The notes: a model not told the origin generated them from the letters alone. A DNA stretch of 64,000 nucleotides from an uncultured Prevotella sp. (GCA_900314935.1 OMXE01000016.1:1-64000), one strand, 5' to 3'; positions 51,303 to 59,684 are shown, counted from the first letter of the stretch. Numbers and translations are program-made.

Positions 51303-53107
51303 CAGATCAACATACCGATATCAGTCATCACACGCCCTTGCAGCGTTTCCTGCAATGGCGTGAGAAGCATATTACCGATAAGCAGTTCACCCTTCTGCTT
51401 AGTTTCTTCGTGGGCTTCTTCGCGGCAGTGGCTGCCTATGTGCTCCACTGGATCATCGATGAGATTGGGAAACTGCTCATGGCCGACTTCGATATCTCGT
51501 CCATCAACTGGCTGTATCTGTTGTATCCGGTAATCGGTATCTATCTGACTTCCTTGTTTGTACGACATGTCGTTAAGGATAATATCTCACATGGTATTAC
51601 CCGTATTCTCTATGCCATTTCCCGTAAGCAAAGCCGACTCCGTGGTCATCACTGCTGGAGCTCGGTCATCGCATCTGCCATCACCATCGGCTTCGGTGGT
51701 TCGGTGGGAGCAGAGGCACCTATCGTACTGACGGGCTCTGCCATCGGTAGTAACCTCGGACAGGTGTTCAAGATGGATAACCGCACACTGATGCTCCTAG
51801 TGGGATGTGGTGCGGCAGCGGCCATCGCTGGTATCTTCAAGGCGCCCATTGCAGGACTGGTTTTCACGCTCGAGGTACTGATGATCGATCTGACCATGGC
51901 CTCGCTGTTGCCGATCCTGGTGGCGAGTGTCACGGCTGTGCTGTTCAGCTATGTGTTCAATGGTAGCGACTCCCTGTTCGTCTTCACCAATGTAACCTCG
52001 TGGCAGCTGGATCGTGTACCGGCGTATATCCTGCTGGGCGTGTTCGGCGGACTGGTAAGTTTATACTTCATCCGTACCATGACGGCCTGCGAGAATATCT
52101 TCGCCAAGTTGGGCGAAAACCACTATGCCAAGCTGGTATTGGGCGGTGTGGTTCTCAGTACGCTCATCTTCCTCTTCCCGTCGCTCTATGGTGAGGGTTA
52201 CGGCAGCATCAATATCCTGCTGAACGGTAAGACCGAGGCTGATTGGAACATGGTACTGAACAACTCCCTGTTCTATGGTAATGGTCAGCTGCTCGTGCTG
52301 TATATCGCCCTGGTGCTGCTCACCAAGGTGTTTGCTACCTCTGCTACCAATGGTGGTGGCGGTTGCGGTGGTACCTTCGCTCCGTCGTTGTTCATCGGAG
52401 CCTTCGCCGGTTTCCTCTTTGCCCGTGTGTGGAACATCGAGCAGATCGGGGTGTATATCCCTGAGGGGAACTTCGCCATGCTGGGTATGGCAGCGGTGAT
52501 GGCTGGTGTGATGCATGCGCCGCTCACGGGTATCTTCCTCATTGCTGAGCTCACAGGCGGCTATCAGCTGTTCATCCCCTTGATGGTGGTAAGCATCTTC
52601 GCCTATCTCACCATCATCATCTTCGAACCCCATAGCATCTATGGTATGCGACTGGCACGCGAGGGTAAACTCATCACGCACCATACCGATAGGGCAGTGC
52701 TCACGCTGATGTCGTTGAAGAGCATCATCGACCATACCTATACTGCGGTGAATACCGACATGAAACTGGGGGCCTTGGTGCACGCCCTGAGTAGGAGTAA
52801 GTCGAACCAGCTACCGGTGCTCGACGATGCGGGAAACCTCCTTGGTGAGGTGGATATCACCAAGATCCGCCATGTGGTGTTCCGTTCCGAACTCTATCAG
52901 CATTTCACGGTGGCTCAGCTAATGTCTCAGCCATCTGCCATCCTGGGTGTGAACGACTCGATGGAGGAGGTGATGGCGCAGTTCGACCGCACCCATGCAC
53001 AGATGCTTCCTGTGCTGAACACCGATAACCATTTCATTGGCTACATCTCCCGCACCCACATGTATGCCACCTACCGTCAGATGGTTGCCGACTTGTCTGC
53101 CGAGTAA
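51299..53107 (+). CDS. ClC-family chloride channel/antiporter with CBS domains
   Basis: A 602-residue membrane protein: ten or more helices forming a ClC unit (GFGGSVGAEAPIVLTGSAIGS, GIFKAPIAGLVFTLEV, NGGGGCGGTFAPSLFIGAFAG) and two C-terminal CBS domains (residues ~455-590). In the first signature the usual GREGP is GAEAP, an Arg-to-Ala change at the selectivity filter seen in some Bacteroidetes members. The gating/proton glutamate assignments would need alignment. Coupled to the TsaC gene by ATGA overlap, although no functional link is evident. Confidence 0.9.
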   Translation: MTDQHTDISHHTPLQRFLQWREKHITDKQFTLLLSFFVGFFAAVAAYVLHWIIDEIGKLLMADFDISSINWLYLLYPVIGIYLTSLFVRHVVKDNISHGITRILYAISRKQSRLRGHHCWSSVIASAITIGFGGSVGAEAPIVLTGSAIGSNLGQVFKMDNRTLMLLVGCGAAAAIAGIFKAPIAGLVFTLEVLMIDLTMASLLPILVASVTAVLFSYVFNGSDSLFVFTNVTSWQLDRVPAYILLGVFGGLVSLYFIRTMTACENIFAKLGENHYAKLVLGGVVLSTLIFLFPSLYGEGYGSINILLNGKTEADWNMVLNNSLFYGNGQLLVLYIALVLLTKVFATSATNGGGGCGGTFAPSLFIGAFAGFLFARVWNIEQIGVYIPEGNFAMLGMAAVMAGVMHAPLTGIFLIAELTGGYQLFIPLMVVSIFAYLTIIIFEPHSIYGMRLAREGKLITHHTDRAVLTLMSLKSIIDHTYTAVNTDMKLGALVHALSRSKSNQLPVLDDAGNLLGEVDITKIRHVVFRSELYQHFTVAQLMSQPSAILGVNDSMEEVMAQFDRTHAQMLPVLNTDNHFIGYISRTHMYATYRQMVADLSAE

Positions 53108-53111
53108 TTCC

Positions 53112-53331
53112 ACTCCCCGCCCCTCCAAAGGGAAGGGAACGTCGGGAAGTCTGTAACTCCCCGCCCCTCCAAAGGGAAGGGAACGTCGGGAAGACTGTAA
53201 CTCCCCGCCCCTCCAAAGGGAAGGGAACGTCGGGAAGACTGTAACTCCCCGCCCCTGCAAAGGGAAGGGAAAGCCGGGAAGTCTGTAACTCCCCGCCCCT
53301 TTAGGGGAGGGGTGCCGAAGGTGGGGTGGGG
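53112..53331. repeat. five tandem 44-bp units with hairpin core
   Basis: Units beginning ACTCCCCGCCCCTCCAAAGG at 53112, 53156, 53200, 53244 and 53288; the first four differ by 1-3 nt, the fifth changes into the REP-like CCCCTTTAGGGGAGGGG with GGGGTGGGG. No spacers, so not CRISPR. Minus-strand open frames here translate only the repeat. Confidence 0.9.
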
Positions 53332-53346
53332 TAAACACAATCGAAA

Positions 53347-53913
53347 GTGAAAAGATTATTATCGATCATCGTTTGTATAGTCATCTCAAGTTCCGCTTTC
53401 GCCCAGAAGGAGTACAAGGGCGATGGACCAGACGACTACCTGCGACTGGTTCCGCTGGGAGCGACAGTCGTACTAAAGGCATGCGGTGTGCAGAGCAGGG
53501 ACGACTGGCAGCATCTGCTCTTGAATGCTGGTGTTTCCACGCTGATCACGGCCGCCACCACCTATACACTGAAGAACACCATTCATGATACTCGTCCTGA
53601 CGGTACCGACCGTCATGCCTTTCCTTCCGGTCATGCTGCCATTGCATTCTCAGGAGCCCATTTCCTTTTTAAGGAGTACAAGGATGTTAGTCCGTGGATC
53701 GGTATAGGAGGATATGCAGTGGCTACAGCGGTCTCGTGCGACAGGGTCCTTCGTAACCGTCATCACTGGGATGATGTGGCAGCTGGTGCTGCCATCGGCA
53801 TCCTCTCCACCGAACTGTCGTACTGGCTGGGCAGCAAGTTGTGGCCCAACAACAAGGAAAACCTCCAGGTTTCCGTCACCCCCTCATCCCTCCAACTTAC
53901 CTATAATCTGTGA
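53347..53913 (+). CDS. PAP2-family phosphatase, exported
   Basis: A 188-residue PAP2 (type 2 phosphatidic acid phosphatase) protein with a signal peptide (MKRLLSIIVCIVISSSAFAQ) and the three active-site motifs in order: KNTIHDTRPDG, FPSGHA and RVLRNRHHWDDV. It probably dephosphorylates a lipid phosphate or pyrophosphate at the periplasmic side. The start codon is GTG (53347), 15 nt after the 44-bp array; no ATG fits the signal peptide. The tail (NNKENLQVSVTPSSLQLTYNL) runs to the edge of a repeat stretch. Confidence 0.88.
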   Translation: MKRLLSIIVCIVISSSAFAQKEYKGDGPDDYLRLVPLGATVVLKACGVQSRDDWQHLLLNAGVSTLITAATTYTLKNTIHDTRPDGTDRHAFPSGHAAIAFSGAHFLFKEYKDVSPWIGIGGYAVATAVSCDRVLRNRHHWDDVAAGAAIGILSTELSYWLGSKLWPNNKENLQVSVTPSSLQLTYNL

Positions 53914-54060
53914 GATCTGTGAGATCTGTGTGAGTATAGAATTTCTGCCATTTCTGCGATTTCTGCGGGACAAAAAAATAAACCTTTCAGTGGGAAAATA
54001 AATAATCTGTGTGATCTGTGAGATCTGTGTGAGTATAGAATAACTATCTGTGAGTAATAA
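53908..54060. repeat. 9-bp-period arrays (ATCTGTGAG, ATTTCTGCC types)
   Basis: AATCTGTGAGATCTGTGAGA, then GTATAGAATTTCTGCCATTT and CTGCGATTTCTGCGGGAC, then the first phrase again. No gene. Confidence 0.8.
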
Positions 54061-54098
54061 AAAACACGATTTCTGACGGATATTCACAAAAAAAGCAG

Positions 54099-54106
54099 TA
54101 CTTTTG
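54099..54106 (+). promoter_or_regulatory. -7 element of fmt
   Basis: TACTTTTG, 7 nt before ATG 54114; the message should have almost no leader. Confidence 0.6.
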
Positions 54107-54113
54107 CACGCAG

Positions 54114-55109
54114 ATGATAAAAGAAGACCTCAGAATCGTATTCATGGGAACCCCCGAGTTCGCGGTGGGAACCCTGCAAGCCCTGGTGGAGAACCACTAC
54201 AATGTCGTGGCGGTTGTCACCCAGCCCGATAAGCCCGTGGGACGCCATCAGGACACCCTTCAACCCCCGGAGGTGAAGAAGTATGCCCTGGCACACGGAA
54301 TCCCCGTATTGCAACCGGTAAAGATGAAGGATCCCGCTTTCGTGGAGGAACTGCGCAGCTATCATGCCGACCTCCAGATCGTGGTGGCCTTCCGTATGCT
54401 CCCCGAGGTGGTATGGGCCATGCCCCGTTTCGGCACTTTCAATGTCCATGCCTCCCTGCTACCGCAGTACCGTGGGGCAGCACCCATCAACTGGGCCATC
54501 ATCAACGGCGAGACCACCACAGGTGTCACCACCTTCTTCCTCGACCATGAGATCGATACGGGCAGAATCATCCTGCAGAAGCCGTTACCCATCCCCGATG
54601 AGGCCGATGTGGAGTATGTCTATGATGCCTTGATGCACCTCGGGGCAGAAATCTGTCTCGACACCGTCAACCTGATCATCGATCATGACGGTCAGGTGAA
54701 CACCATCGCTCAGAAACAGCTCTCCCAGGAAGACAACACGAACAAGGTGCTCCATCCCGCCCCGAAGATCTTCAAGGAGACCTGCGAGATCAACTGGGAG
54801 CAGTCGGCCAAGCAGGTATACGATTTCATCCGCGGTCTTTCTCCCTATCCCGGTGCATGGACCACCCTTGTGTCGGAAGACGGTAAGCGCACGGTCCTGA
54901 AGATCTTTAAGACCGCCAAGACCACCCTCACCACCAGTCTGGCAACAGGCAAACTCAAGGAAGAAAATAAACATCTGTACGTAGCAGTGCAAGGCGAACT
55001 CCTGGAACTCCTGGAGCTCCAGCTCACAGGTAAGAAACGCATGTCCGCCCGTGACTTCCTCAATGGATTCCGGGCCATCAGCAAAGCTGAATTGAAAATT
55101 GAGAATTGA
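54114..55109 (+). CDS. fmt: methionyl-tRNA formyltransferase
   Basis: Fmt formylates initiator Met-tRNA. The 331-residue protein has the formyl-folate domain (VFMGTPEFAVGTLQALV, VVTQPDKPVGR, catalytic NVHASLLPQYRGAAPINWAIING) and the C-terminal OB-like domain (WEQSAKQVYDFIRGLSPYPGAWTTL). The last codons (AELKIEN, stop) come from an ATTGAAAATTGAGAATTG array, so the natural C-terminus has been replaced or extended by the repeat. The normal order with def is not seen here. Confidence 0.95.
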   Translation: MIKEDLRIVFMGTPEFAVGTLQALVENHYNVVAVVTQPDKPVGRHQDTLQPPEVKKYALAHGIPVLQPVKMKDPAFVEELRSYHADLQIVVAFRMLPEVVWAMPRFGTFNVHASLLPQYRGAAPINWAIINGETTTGVTTFFLDHEIDTGRIILQKPLPIPDEADVEYVYDALMHLGAEICLDTVNLIIDHDGQVNTIAQKQLSQEDNTNKVLHPAPKIFKETCEINWEQSAKQVYDFIRGLSPYPGAWTTLVSEDGKRTVLKIFKTAKTTLTTSLATGKLKEENKHLYVAVQGELLELLELQLTGKKRMSARDFLNGFRAISKAELKIEN

Positions 55110-55401
55110 AAATTTTTCTGTGGGGCAGTAATCCGGATGTTACGACATCCCGCGCCAACGGCCTGGCGTAAGCCGAAAGAAAATACAAGCCGCCCCTTTG
55201 ATGGGGCGAGCTTACCTTAATGAACGAGCGACGAGTAGGAGCGGTTAAGCCTTCCCATATAGGGGAAGGTTTGGTTAGGGTGGTTGCCTCTTTTCTCTGC
55301 GCCAGAGAAAAAGAGGGTAAAAAAGTTTCTTTTCAAAGAAAGAATTATTAGAGAATTGATAGTGATTTTTATTATATAAATTTCGACAAAGTCAAAATTT
55401 T
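55085..55401. repeat. repeat-filled gap after fmt
   Basis: An ATTGAAA array (55088-55115), a CCGCCCCTTTGATGGGGCG hairpin (55190-55209), a CTTCCCATATAGGGGAAG hairpin with GGTTAGGGTGG (55253-55283, REP-like) and a TCTCTGCGCCAGAGAAA hairpin (55295-55311). No ORF. ATG 55402 begins the next gene. Confidence 0.6.
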
Positions 55402-56703
55402 ATGAAAATAGCAGTAGCAGGAACGGGATATGTCGGCCTATCCATAGCGACATTACTCTCCCAACACAATCAAGTAACAGCAGTAGATGTCATCCCCGAG
55501 AAGGTTGACATGATCAACAACCGTCGTTCCCCCATTCAGGACGACTACATCGAGAAGTATCTCGCCGAGAAGGAGCTCAACCTCACCGCCACCCTCGATG
55601 GTGCTGCGGCCTACAAGGATGCCGACTATGTTGTCATAGCCGCCCCCACCAACTACGACCCCTTGCGGAACTTCTTCGACACCCATCACATTGAGGATGT
55701 CATCAACCTGGTCCTCTCGGTCAACCCCAATGCCGTGATGGTCATCAAGAGCACCATCCCCGTGGGTTACTGTCGCAGTCTGTACCTCAAGTACGCTCAG
55801 AAGGGAGTCAAGCAGTTCAACCTCCTCTTCTCTCCCGAGTTCCTTCGTGAGAGCAAGGCCTTGTACGACAACCTCTATCCTTCGCGCATCATCGTGGGCT
55901 ACCCCAAGGAGATTAGCGGCTATAAAGAGGAGAACGAGGCCATCCGCAAGGTTACCGATGTGGAGAAGATGAAGAAGGCTGCTGAAACCTTCGCCTCCCT
56001 CCTCGTGGAAGGCGCCATTAAAGAGGACATTCCCGTTCTCTTCATGGGTATGAAAGAGGCCGAGGCCGTGAAGCTCTTCGCCAATACCTACCTCGCCCTG
56101 CGTGTAAGTTATTTCAATGAACTCGACACCTATGCTGAGGTGAAAGGACTGGATTCCCAGGCCATTATTCAGGGTATCGGACTCGATCCGCGTATCGGAA
56201 CGCACTATAACAACCCGTCGTTCGGCTATGGTGGCTACTGTCTGCCCAAGGACACAAAGCAGCTGTTGGCGAACTACGAGGATGTACCGCAGCAGATGAT
56301 GTCGGCCATTGTCGAGAGTAACCGCACCCGTAAGGATTTCATTGCCGACCAGGTGCTGAAGAAGGCAGGCTACTACGATTATACCACGGGCAGTCGTTAC
56401 GATCAGGCCGTGGAGAAGCAGGTCACCATCGGTGTATTCCGTCTCACCATGAAGTCCAACTCCGACAATTTCCGTCAGAGCAGTATCCAGGGTGTGATGA
56501 AGCGCATCAAGGCCAAGGGAGCCACGGTCATCATCTATGAGCCCACCCTCCAGGATGGCACCACCTTCTTCGGCAGTCTTGTGGTGAACGACCTTGCCAA
56601 GTTCAAGGCCCAGAGCGATGCCATCATCGCCAACCGCTACGATTCCGTCCTCGACGACGTAGAGTCCAAGGTATACACCCGCGACCTCTTCCGCCGCGAT
56701 TGA
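55402..56703 (+). CDS. ugd: UDP-glucose 6-dehydrogenase
   Basis: A 433-residue nucleotide-sugar dehydrogenase that oxidises UDP-glucose to UDP-glucuronate. Motifs: NAD loop [36 protein letters not shown], and the catalytic Cys in [16 protein letters not shown]; the C-terminal UDP-binding domain follows. Length and motifs fit Ugd rather than UDP-ManNAc dehydrogenase. It is followed by a uronate-kinase-like gene and a sugar nucleotidyltransferase, so this segment may handle uronic acid nucleotides. Confidence 0.93.
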   Translation: MKIAVAGTGYVGLSIATLLSQHNQVTAVDVIPEKVDMINNRRSPIQDDYIEKYLAEKELNLTATLDGAAAYKDADYVVIAAPTNYDPLRNFFDTHHIEDVINLVLSVNPNAVMVIKSTIPVGYCRSLYLKYAQKGVKQFNLLFSPEFLRESKALYDNLYPSRIIVGYPKEISGYKEENEAIRKVTDVEKMKKAAETFASLLVEGAIKEDIPVLFMGMKEAEAVKLFANTYLALRVSYFNELDTYAEVKGLDSQAIIQGIGLDPRIGTHYNNPSFGYGGYCLPKDTKQLLANYEDVPQQMMSAIVESNRTRKDFIADQVLKKAGYYDYTTGSRYDQAVEKQVTIGVFRLTMKSNSDNFRQSSIQGVMKRIKAKGATVIIYEPTLQDGTTFFGSLVVNDLAKFKAQSDAIIANRYDSVLDDVESKVYTRDLFRRD

Positions 56704-56732
56704 TTTTTACCCCGTTGATAATGTTTTTTTAT

Positions 56733-56848
56733 TGTCCCGCAGAAATAGCAGAAATAGCAGAAATTTAATCTTTTTGGATAACCTGTTTACTATCCGCATG
56801 GCATGGGGCGTAGCCCCTTTCTGCTATTTCCGCTATTTCTGCGGGACA
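56733..56848. repeat. 31-bp inverted repeat of the TTTCTGCGGGAC family
   Basis: TGTCCCGCAGAAATAGCAGA (from 56733) and its inverted copy ending TATTTCTGCGGGACA (56848) differ at one of 31 positions; spacer 54 nt. Single copies of the same phrase lie at 53967, 60610, 61640, 63280 and 63880. Confidence 0.85.
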
Positions 56849-56963
56849 AAAATACAATTCTATTTCTGCGGGAATAATTAAAAATAAAAATTCTGTGGGA
56901 AATAAAAAAACAGTTATCTGTGTGAGTTATTTTTCCTTCTTTTCCGTTTCTTCCCTTTATTTA

Positions 56964-56995
56964 TTTGGCATTCTCCCAAAATTATACTAATTTTG
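56964..56995 (+). promoter_or_regulatory. promoter with no ORF behind it
   Basis: TTTG (56964-56967), 20 nt, TAATTTTG (56988-56995). Transcription should start near 57002, into a structured region without an ORF. Confidence 0.6.
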
Positions 56996-57001
56996 CATCC
57001 A

Positions 57002-57130
57002 AAATAAGTATTGTTCTGCGAACCCATAGGGTTCCCATGCGGAGGCGTACCTGTTTGTCATGCCATCCTGCTTCCATAAGTAGGATACAAAAAGTATGTC
57101 TGCGCCTCCCGGCTGTAAAGCCAAAATAAT
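57002..57130 (+). ncRNA. candidate structured non-coding RNA
   Basis: Behind a good promoter lies a region able to form GAACCC ATA GGGTTC (57019-57033) and a long interrupted rod: GGAGGCG (57041-57047) with CGCCTCC (57103-57109), CTGTTTGT with ACAAAAAG, and an apical ATCCTGCTT/AAGTAGGAT hairpin. GGCTGTAAAGCC follows. A rod with internal bulges recalls 6S-type RNA, and Bacteroidales-specific 6S-like RNAs are known, but I cannot confirm membership. No ORF overlaps. The AT-rich palindrome GTATAATTA/TAATTATAC (57139-57159) may end the transcript. Confidence 0.5.
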
Positions 57131-57182
57131 CATTTGTGGTATAATTATTTTAATTATACAAATTTCTTTCTAAAGATAAATC

Positions 57183-57265
57183 CTTTCTGTCCTTTCTGAT
57201 ATTTCAGCGGGACATTTTAATAATCTGTGAGATCTGTGTGATCTGTGTGAAGTTTTATATTTTTC
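57183..57265. repeat. 9-bp-period arrays before the GHMP kinase
   Basis: CTTTCTGTCCTTTCTGATAT, CAGCGGGAC and ATCTGTGAGATCTGTGTGAT units. Confidence 0.75.
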
Positions 57266-57277
57266 TGTGTGAAATAT

Positions 57278-58450
57278 ATGAATTGCGTAAACAAATTTTT
57301 TGAGATATACAAGCGCGAGCCCGAAGGTACCACCTTCTGTCCCTACCGTATCTGCCCCATTGGCGCCCATTCCGACCATAACCTCGGAAAGATCACCGGC
57401 TTAGCCATCGACAAAGGTATTCACATCGCCTATTCCCCCAAGCAGAATGGGGTAGTGGAGATGGCCTCCCTGCAGTTCCCCAAGCGAGCACAGTGGCATA
57501 TCGCCTCCGTACCGGCACAGAAGCAGAACGACTGGGCCGACTATCTCCGTGGTGCCACCCTGTCGCTCTCTAAGCAGCACCGACTGTCTGTGGGCCTCTG
57601 TGGTGTCATCGAGGGTTCCCTGCCCATCGGCGGACTCTCCTCTAGTGCGGCCGTCATCATCAGCTTCCTCACCGCCCTTTGTAAGGTGAACAATATCCAG
57701 CTCTCCCAACAGGAGATCATCGATATCGCCTACGATGCCGAATTGAACTACGTAGGCGTCAGCGTGGGTAAGCTCGACCAGAGCTGCGAGGTGCTCAGTA
57801 AGAAGAACCATCTGCTCTATCTCGACACCAAGGACAACCACTACGAGCTGATTCCGCAGCACCCGGCGATGAAACCCTATAAGATCGCCATCTTCTTCTC
57901 CGGACTGGAACACAGTCTGGCGGGTTCCAAATACAACATGCGTGTCGATGAGCTCCGTGCAGGTGTCTATGCCCTCCAGGCCTTTGCCGGTATGGAGTAC
58001 GGAAAGTTCAACGAGGCCAACGCCCGTAACGTTCCCCGTGAGATCTACGAGCAGTACAAGAACCGTCTACCCGAGCCCTGGGCCAAGCGTTGCGAGCATT
58101 GGTACACCGAGTTCGAGCGTGTGGAGAAAGGAGCCGAGGCATGGCGCCGGGGCGATATCGAGACCTACGGCAAGCTCTCCTTCGAATCCGGTTGGAGCAG
58201 CATCCATAACTGGGAGTCAGGAGCCCCCGAGCAGATCCGTCTCTACGAGATCATGACGCAGACCGACGGTATCTATGGCGGTCGTTTCTCCGGCGCCGGA
58301 TTCAAGGGCTGCTGCATGGCCCTCATCGATCCCGCCTACGAAGAATCCATCACCCGCCGTGTCACCGACCTCTACCTCACCTCCTTCCCGCACCTGAAAG
58401 ACAAATACGCCGTCTTCATCTGTGATAGTGCCGATGGCGTCACACTCTGA
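57278..58450 (+). CDS. GHMP-family sugar kinase, galacturonokinase-like
   Basis: A 390-residue GHMP kinase. The ATP loop is LPIGGLSSSAAVIISF; the sugar region is CPYRICPIGAHSDHNLGKIT; motif 3 is GGRFSGAGFKGCCMALID. This is not the usual bacterial GalK (GRVNLIGEHTDY). Instead the blocks YRICPxGAHxDH, LDQS, FSGLxxxLxxxxYNxRVxE, AKRxEHxxxE and RFSGAGFxGCC match what I remember of the plant galacturonokinase GalAK. It may phosphorylate galacturonate or another uronate at C1. Start at ATG 57278; an in-frame GTG at 57269 lies in the repeats. Next to ugd and a nucleotidyltransferase. Confidence 0.75.
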   Translation: MNCVNKFFEIYKREPEGTTFCPYRICPIGAHSDHNLGKITGLAIDKGIHIAYSPKQNGVVEMASLQFPKRAQWHIASVPAQKQNDWADYLRGATLSLSKQHRLSVGLCGVIEGSLPIGGLSSSAAVIISFLTALCKVNNIQLSQQEIIDIAYDAELNYVGVSVGKLDQSCEVLSKKNHLLYLDTKDNHYELIPQHPAMKPYKIAIFFSGLEHSLAGSKYNMRVDELRAGVYALQAFAGMEYGKFNEANARNVPREIYEQYKNRLPEPWAKRCEHWYTEFERVEKGAEAWRRGDIETYGKLSFESGWSSIHNWESGAPEQIRLYEIMTQTDGIYGGRFSGAGFKGCCMALIDPAYEESITRRVTDLYLTSFPHLKDKYAVFICDSADGVTL

Positions 58451-58481
58451 ATTGAAAATTGAAAATTGAGAATTGAAAATT
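58448..58481. repeat. ATTGAAA array, left flank of the four-helix-bundle gene
   Basis: GAATTGAAAATTGAAAATTG and AGAATTGAAAATT directly before ATG 58482 and overlapping the kinase stop. Confidence 0.9.
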
Positions 58482-58841
58482 ATGGCTAACGCTGTTCAAG
58501 ATAAAAGTCGAGATTTTGCTATACGAATCATAAAGTGTTACAGCTATCTAACGGAGCAGAAAAATGAGCATGTCATGTCGAAGCAACTGCTCAGATGTGG
58601 TACTAGCATCGGTGCCAATACGAGAGAGAGCAAAAACGCGCAGTCTCGCATGGATTTTCTCAATAAGCTCAACATTGCATTAAAAGAAGCTGACGAAACA
58701 GATTATTGGCTCGATTTGTTACATACAACAGGTTATATTGAAGATAGATTATACAATTCGATAGAGGCCGATTGCAAAGAGTTAGTTGCCATCTTAGTCT
58801 CAATCATAAAGAAGTTAAAAGAGAAGAAAGAACTCCAATAG
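58482..58841 (+). CDS. four-helix-bundle protein (S23/Avd-like)
   Basis: A 119-residue helical protein of the four-helix-bundle family first known from intervening sequences in 23S rRNA genes and related to the Avd accessory protein of diversity-generating retroelements. Family pattern: DFAIRIIKCYSYL, then LLRCGTSIGANTRESKNAQSRMDFLNKLNIALKEADETDYWL. It lies between two sugar-nucleotide genes and is framed by ATTGAAA arrays in inverted orientation (58448-58481 and 58871-58908). No reverse transcriptase is nearby. The role of stand-alone copies is unknown. Confidence 0.85.
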   Translation: MANAVQDKSRDFAIRIIKCYSYLTEQKNEHVMSKQLLRCGTSIGANTRESKNAQSRMDFLNKLNIALKEADETDYWLDLLHTTGYIEDRLYNSIEADCKELVAILVSIIKKLKEKKELQ

Positions 58842-58870
58842 TTGAGTAAATTTTCGATTTGATTATTTGA

Positions 58871-58908
58871 GTTAATTTTCAATTTTCAATTTTCAATTTT
58901 CAATTTGT
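58871..58908. repeat. inverted ATTGAAA array, right flank of the four-helix-bundle gene
   Basis: TTAATTTTCAATTTTCAATT and further TTTTCAA units up to 58908, the inverse of the left array. Confidence 0.9.
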
Positions 58909-58912
58909 TAAG

Positions 58913-59668
58913 ATGAAATGTGTTATTTTGGCCGCTGGCTACGCCACCCGCTTATACCCCCTAACCCAGAACTTCCCCAAGCCCCTGCTGGAAGTAGCGG
59001 GCAAGCCCATCCTCGACTGGCTCATCGACGACATGTCCCAAACCGGACTCATTGATGAATACATCATCATCAGCAACCACAAGTTCGCCCCCATCTTCGA
59101 GCAGTGGGCCGAGAAGAAAAAGGAATTTTCAATTTTCAATTTTCAATTTTCAATTTTGGACGATGGCACATCGTCCAACGAAACCCGTCTCGGCGCCGTG
59201 AAGGACATCCAGTTCGCCATCGACCAGCTCCACTTAGACGACGACCTCCTCGTCATGGCCGGTGACAACCTCCTCGACTTCAGTCTGAGCCACTTCATCC
59301 GCTTTGCCAAGGAGAAGAACGCCACATGCGTCATGCGCTATTTCGAGCGCGACGAAGCACGGCTCCACAAGACCGGTGTGGCCGAGATTGATACCGACGG
59401 TCGCATCCTCTCCATGGAGGAGAAGCCCGCCAACCCCAAGAGCAACTGGTGCATCCCCGCCTTCTACTACTACACCCGTCAAGACGCCCGACTCATCAAG
59501 AAAGGCATCGACAGCGGCTGTGGCGTAGATGCCCCCGGCAGCTTCATCGCCTGGCTCTCCACCCAGACCACCGTCTACACCTACGAGATGCCCGGTCGCC
59601 GTTACGACATCGGCACCCTCGAAAGCTACGAGGCCGTCAAGCAAACCTACACCGGTCCTACAACATAA
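58913..59668 (+). CDS. sugar-1-phosphate nucleotidyltransferase
   Basis: A 251-residue NTP_transferase-family enzyme that joins a sugar-1-phosphate to an NTP. Motifs: LAAGYATRLYPLTQNFPKPL (variant of GxGTRLxPLTxxxPKxL), VAGKPILDWLID, MAGDNLLDFS, and MEEKPANPKSN. It may act after the neighbouring kinase. Residues ~70-82 (KEFSIFNFQFSIL) are encoded by TTTTCAATTTTCAATTTTCA, an in-frame copy of the array found on both sides of the four-helix-bundle gene; it lies between two helices on the surface. The rest is of normal family length. Confidence 0.88.
   Translation: MKCVILAAGYATRLYPLTQNFPKPLLEVAGKPILDWLIDDMSQTGLIDEYIIISNHKFAPIFEQWAEKKKEFSIFNFQFSILDDGTSSNETRLGAVKDIQFAIDQLHLDDDLLVMAGDNLLDFSLSHFIRFAKEKNATCVMRYFERDEARLHKTGVAEIDTDGRILSMEEKPANPKSNWCIPAFYYYTRQDARLIKKGIDSGCGVDAPGSFIAWLSTQTTVYTYEMPGRRYDIGTLESYEAVKQTYTGPTT
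59126..59159. repeat. ATTGAAA array inside the nucleotidyltransferase gene
   Basis: Five TTTTCAA units in the same (inverted) orientation as the array 220 nt upstream; reading frame preserved. Confidence 0.9.
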
Positions 59669-59684
59669 CTTAAACCTTACCGAT

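Noticed and set aside
53112..53331. CRISPR array
   Set aside because: Units are directly adjacent without unique spacers, and no cas genes are present.
53077..53340. Minus-strand open frames of 60-139 codons over the 44-bp array
   Set aside because: The translation is only the repeat (period 44 gives shifting peptides); no start context, and PAP2 and ClC genes occupy both sides.
55201..55311. tRNA or other RNA gene in the fmt-ugd gap
   Set aside because: The hairpins are REP-like and no cloverleaf or promoter can be seen.
58482..58841. Diversity-generating retroelement
   Set aside because: The four-helix-bundle protein is Avd-like, but there is no reverse transcriptase, template repeat or variable repeat in the window.
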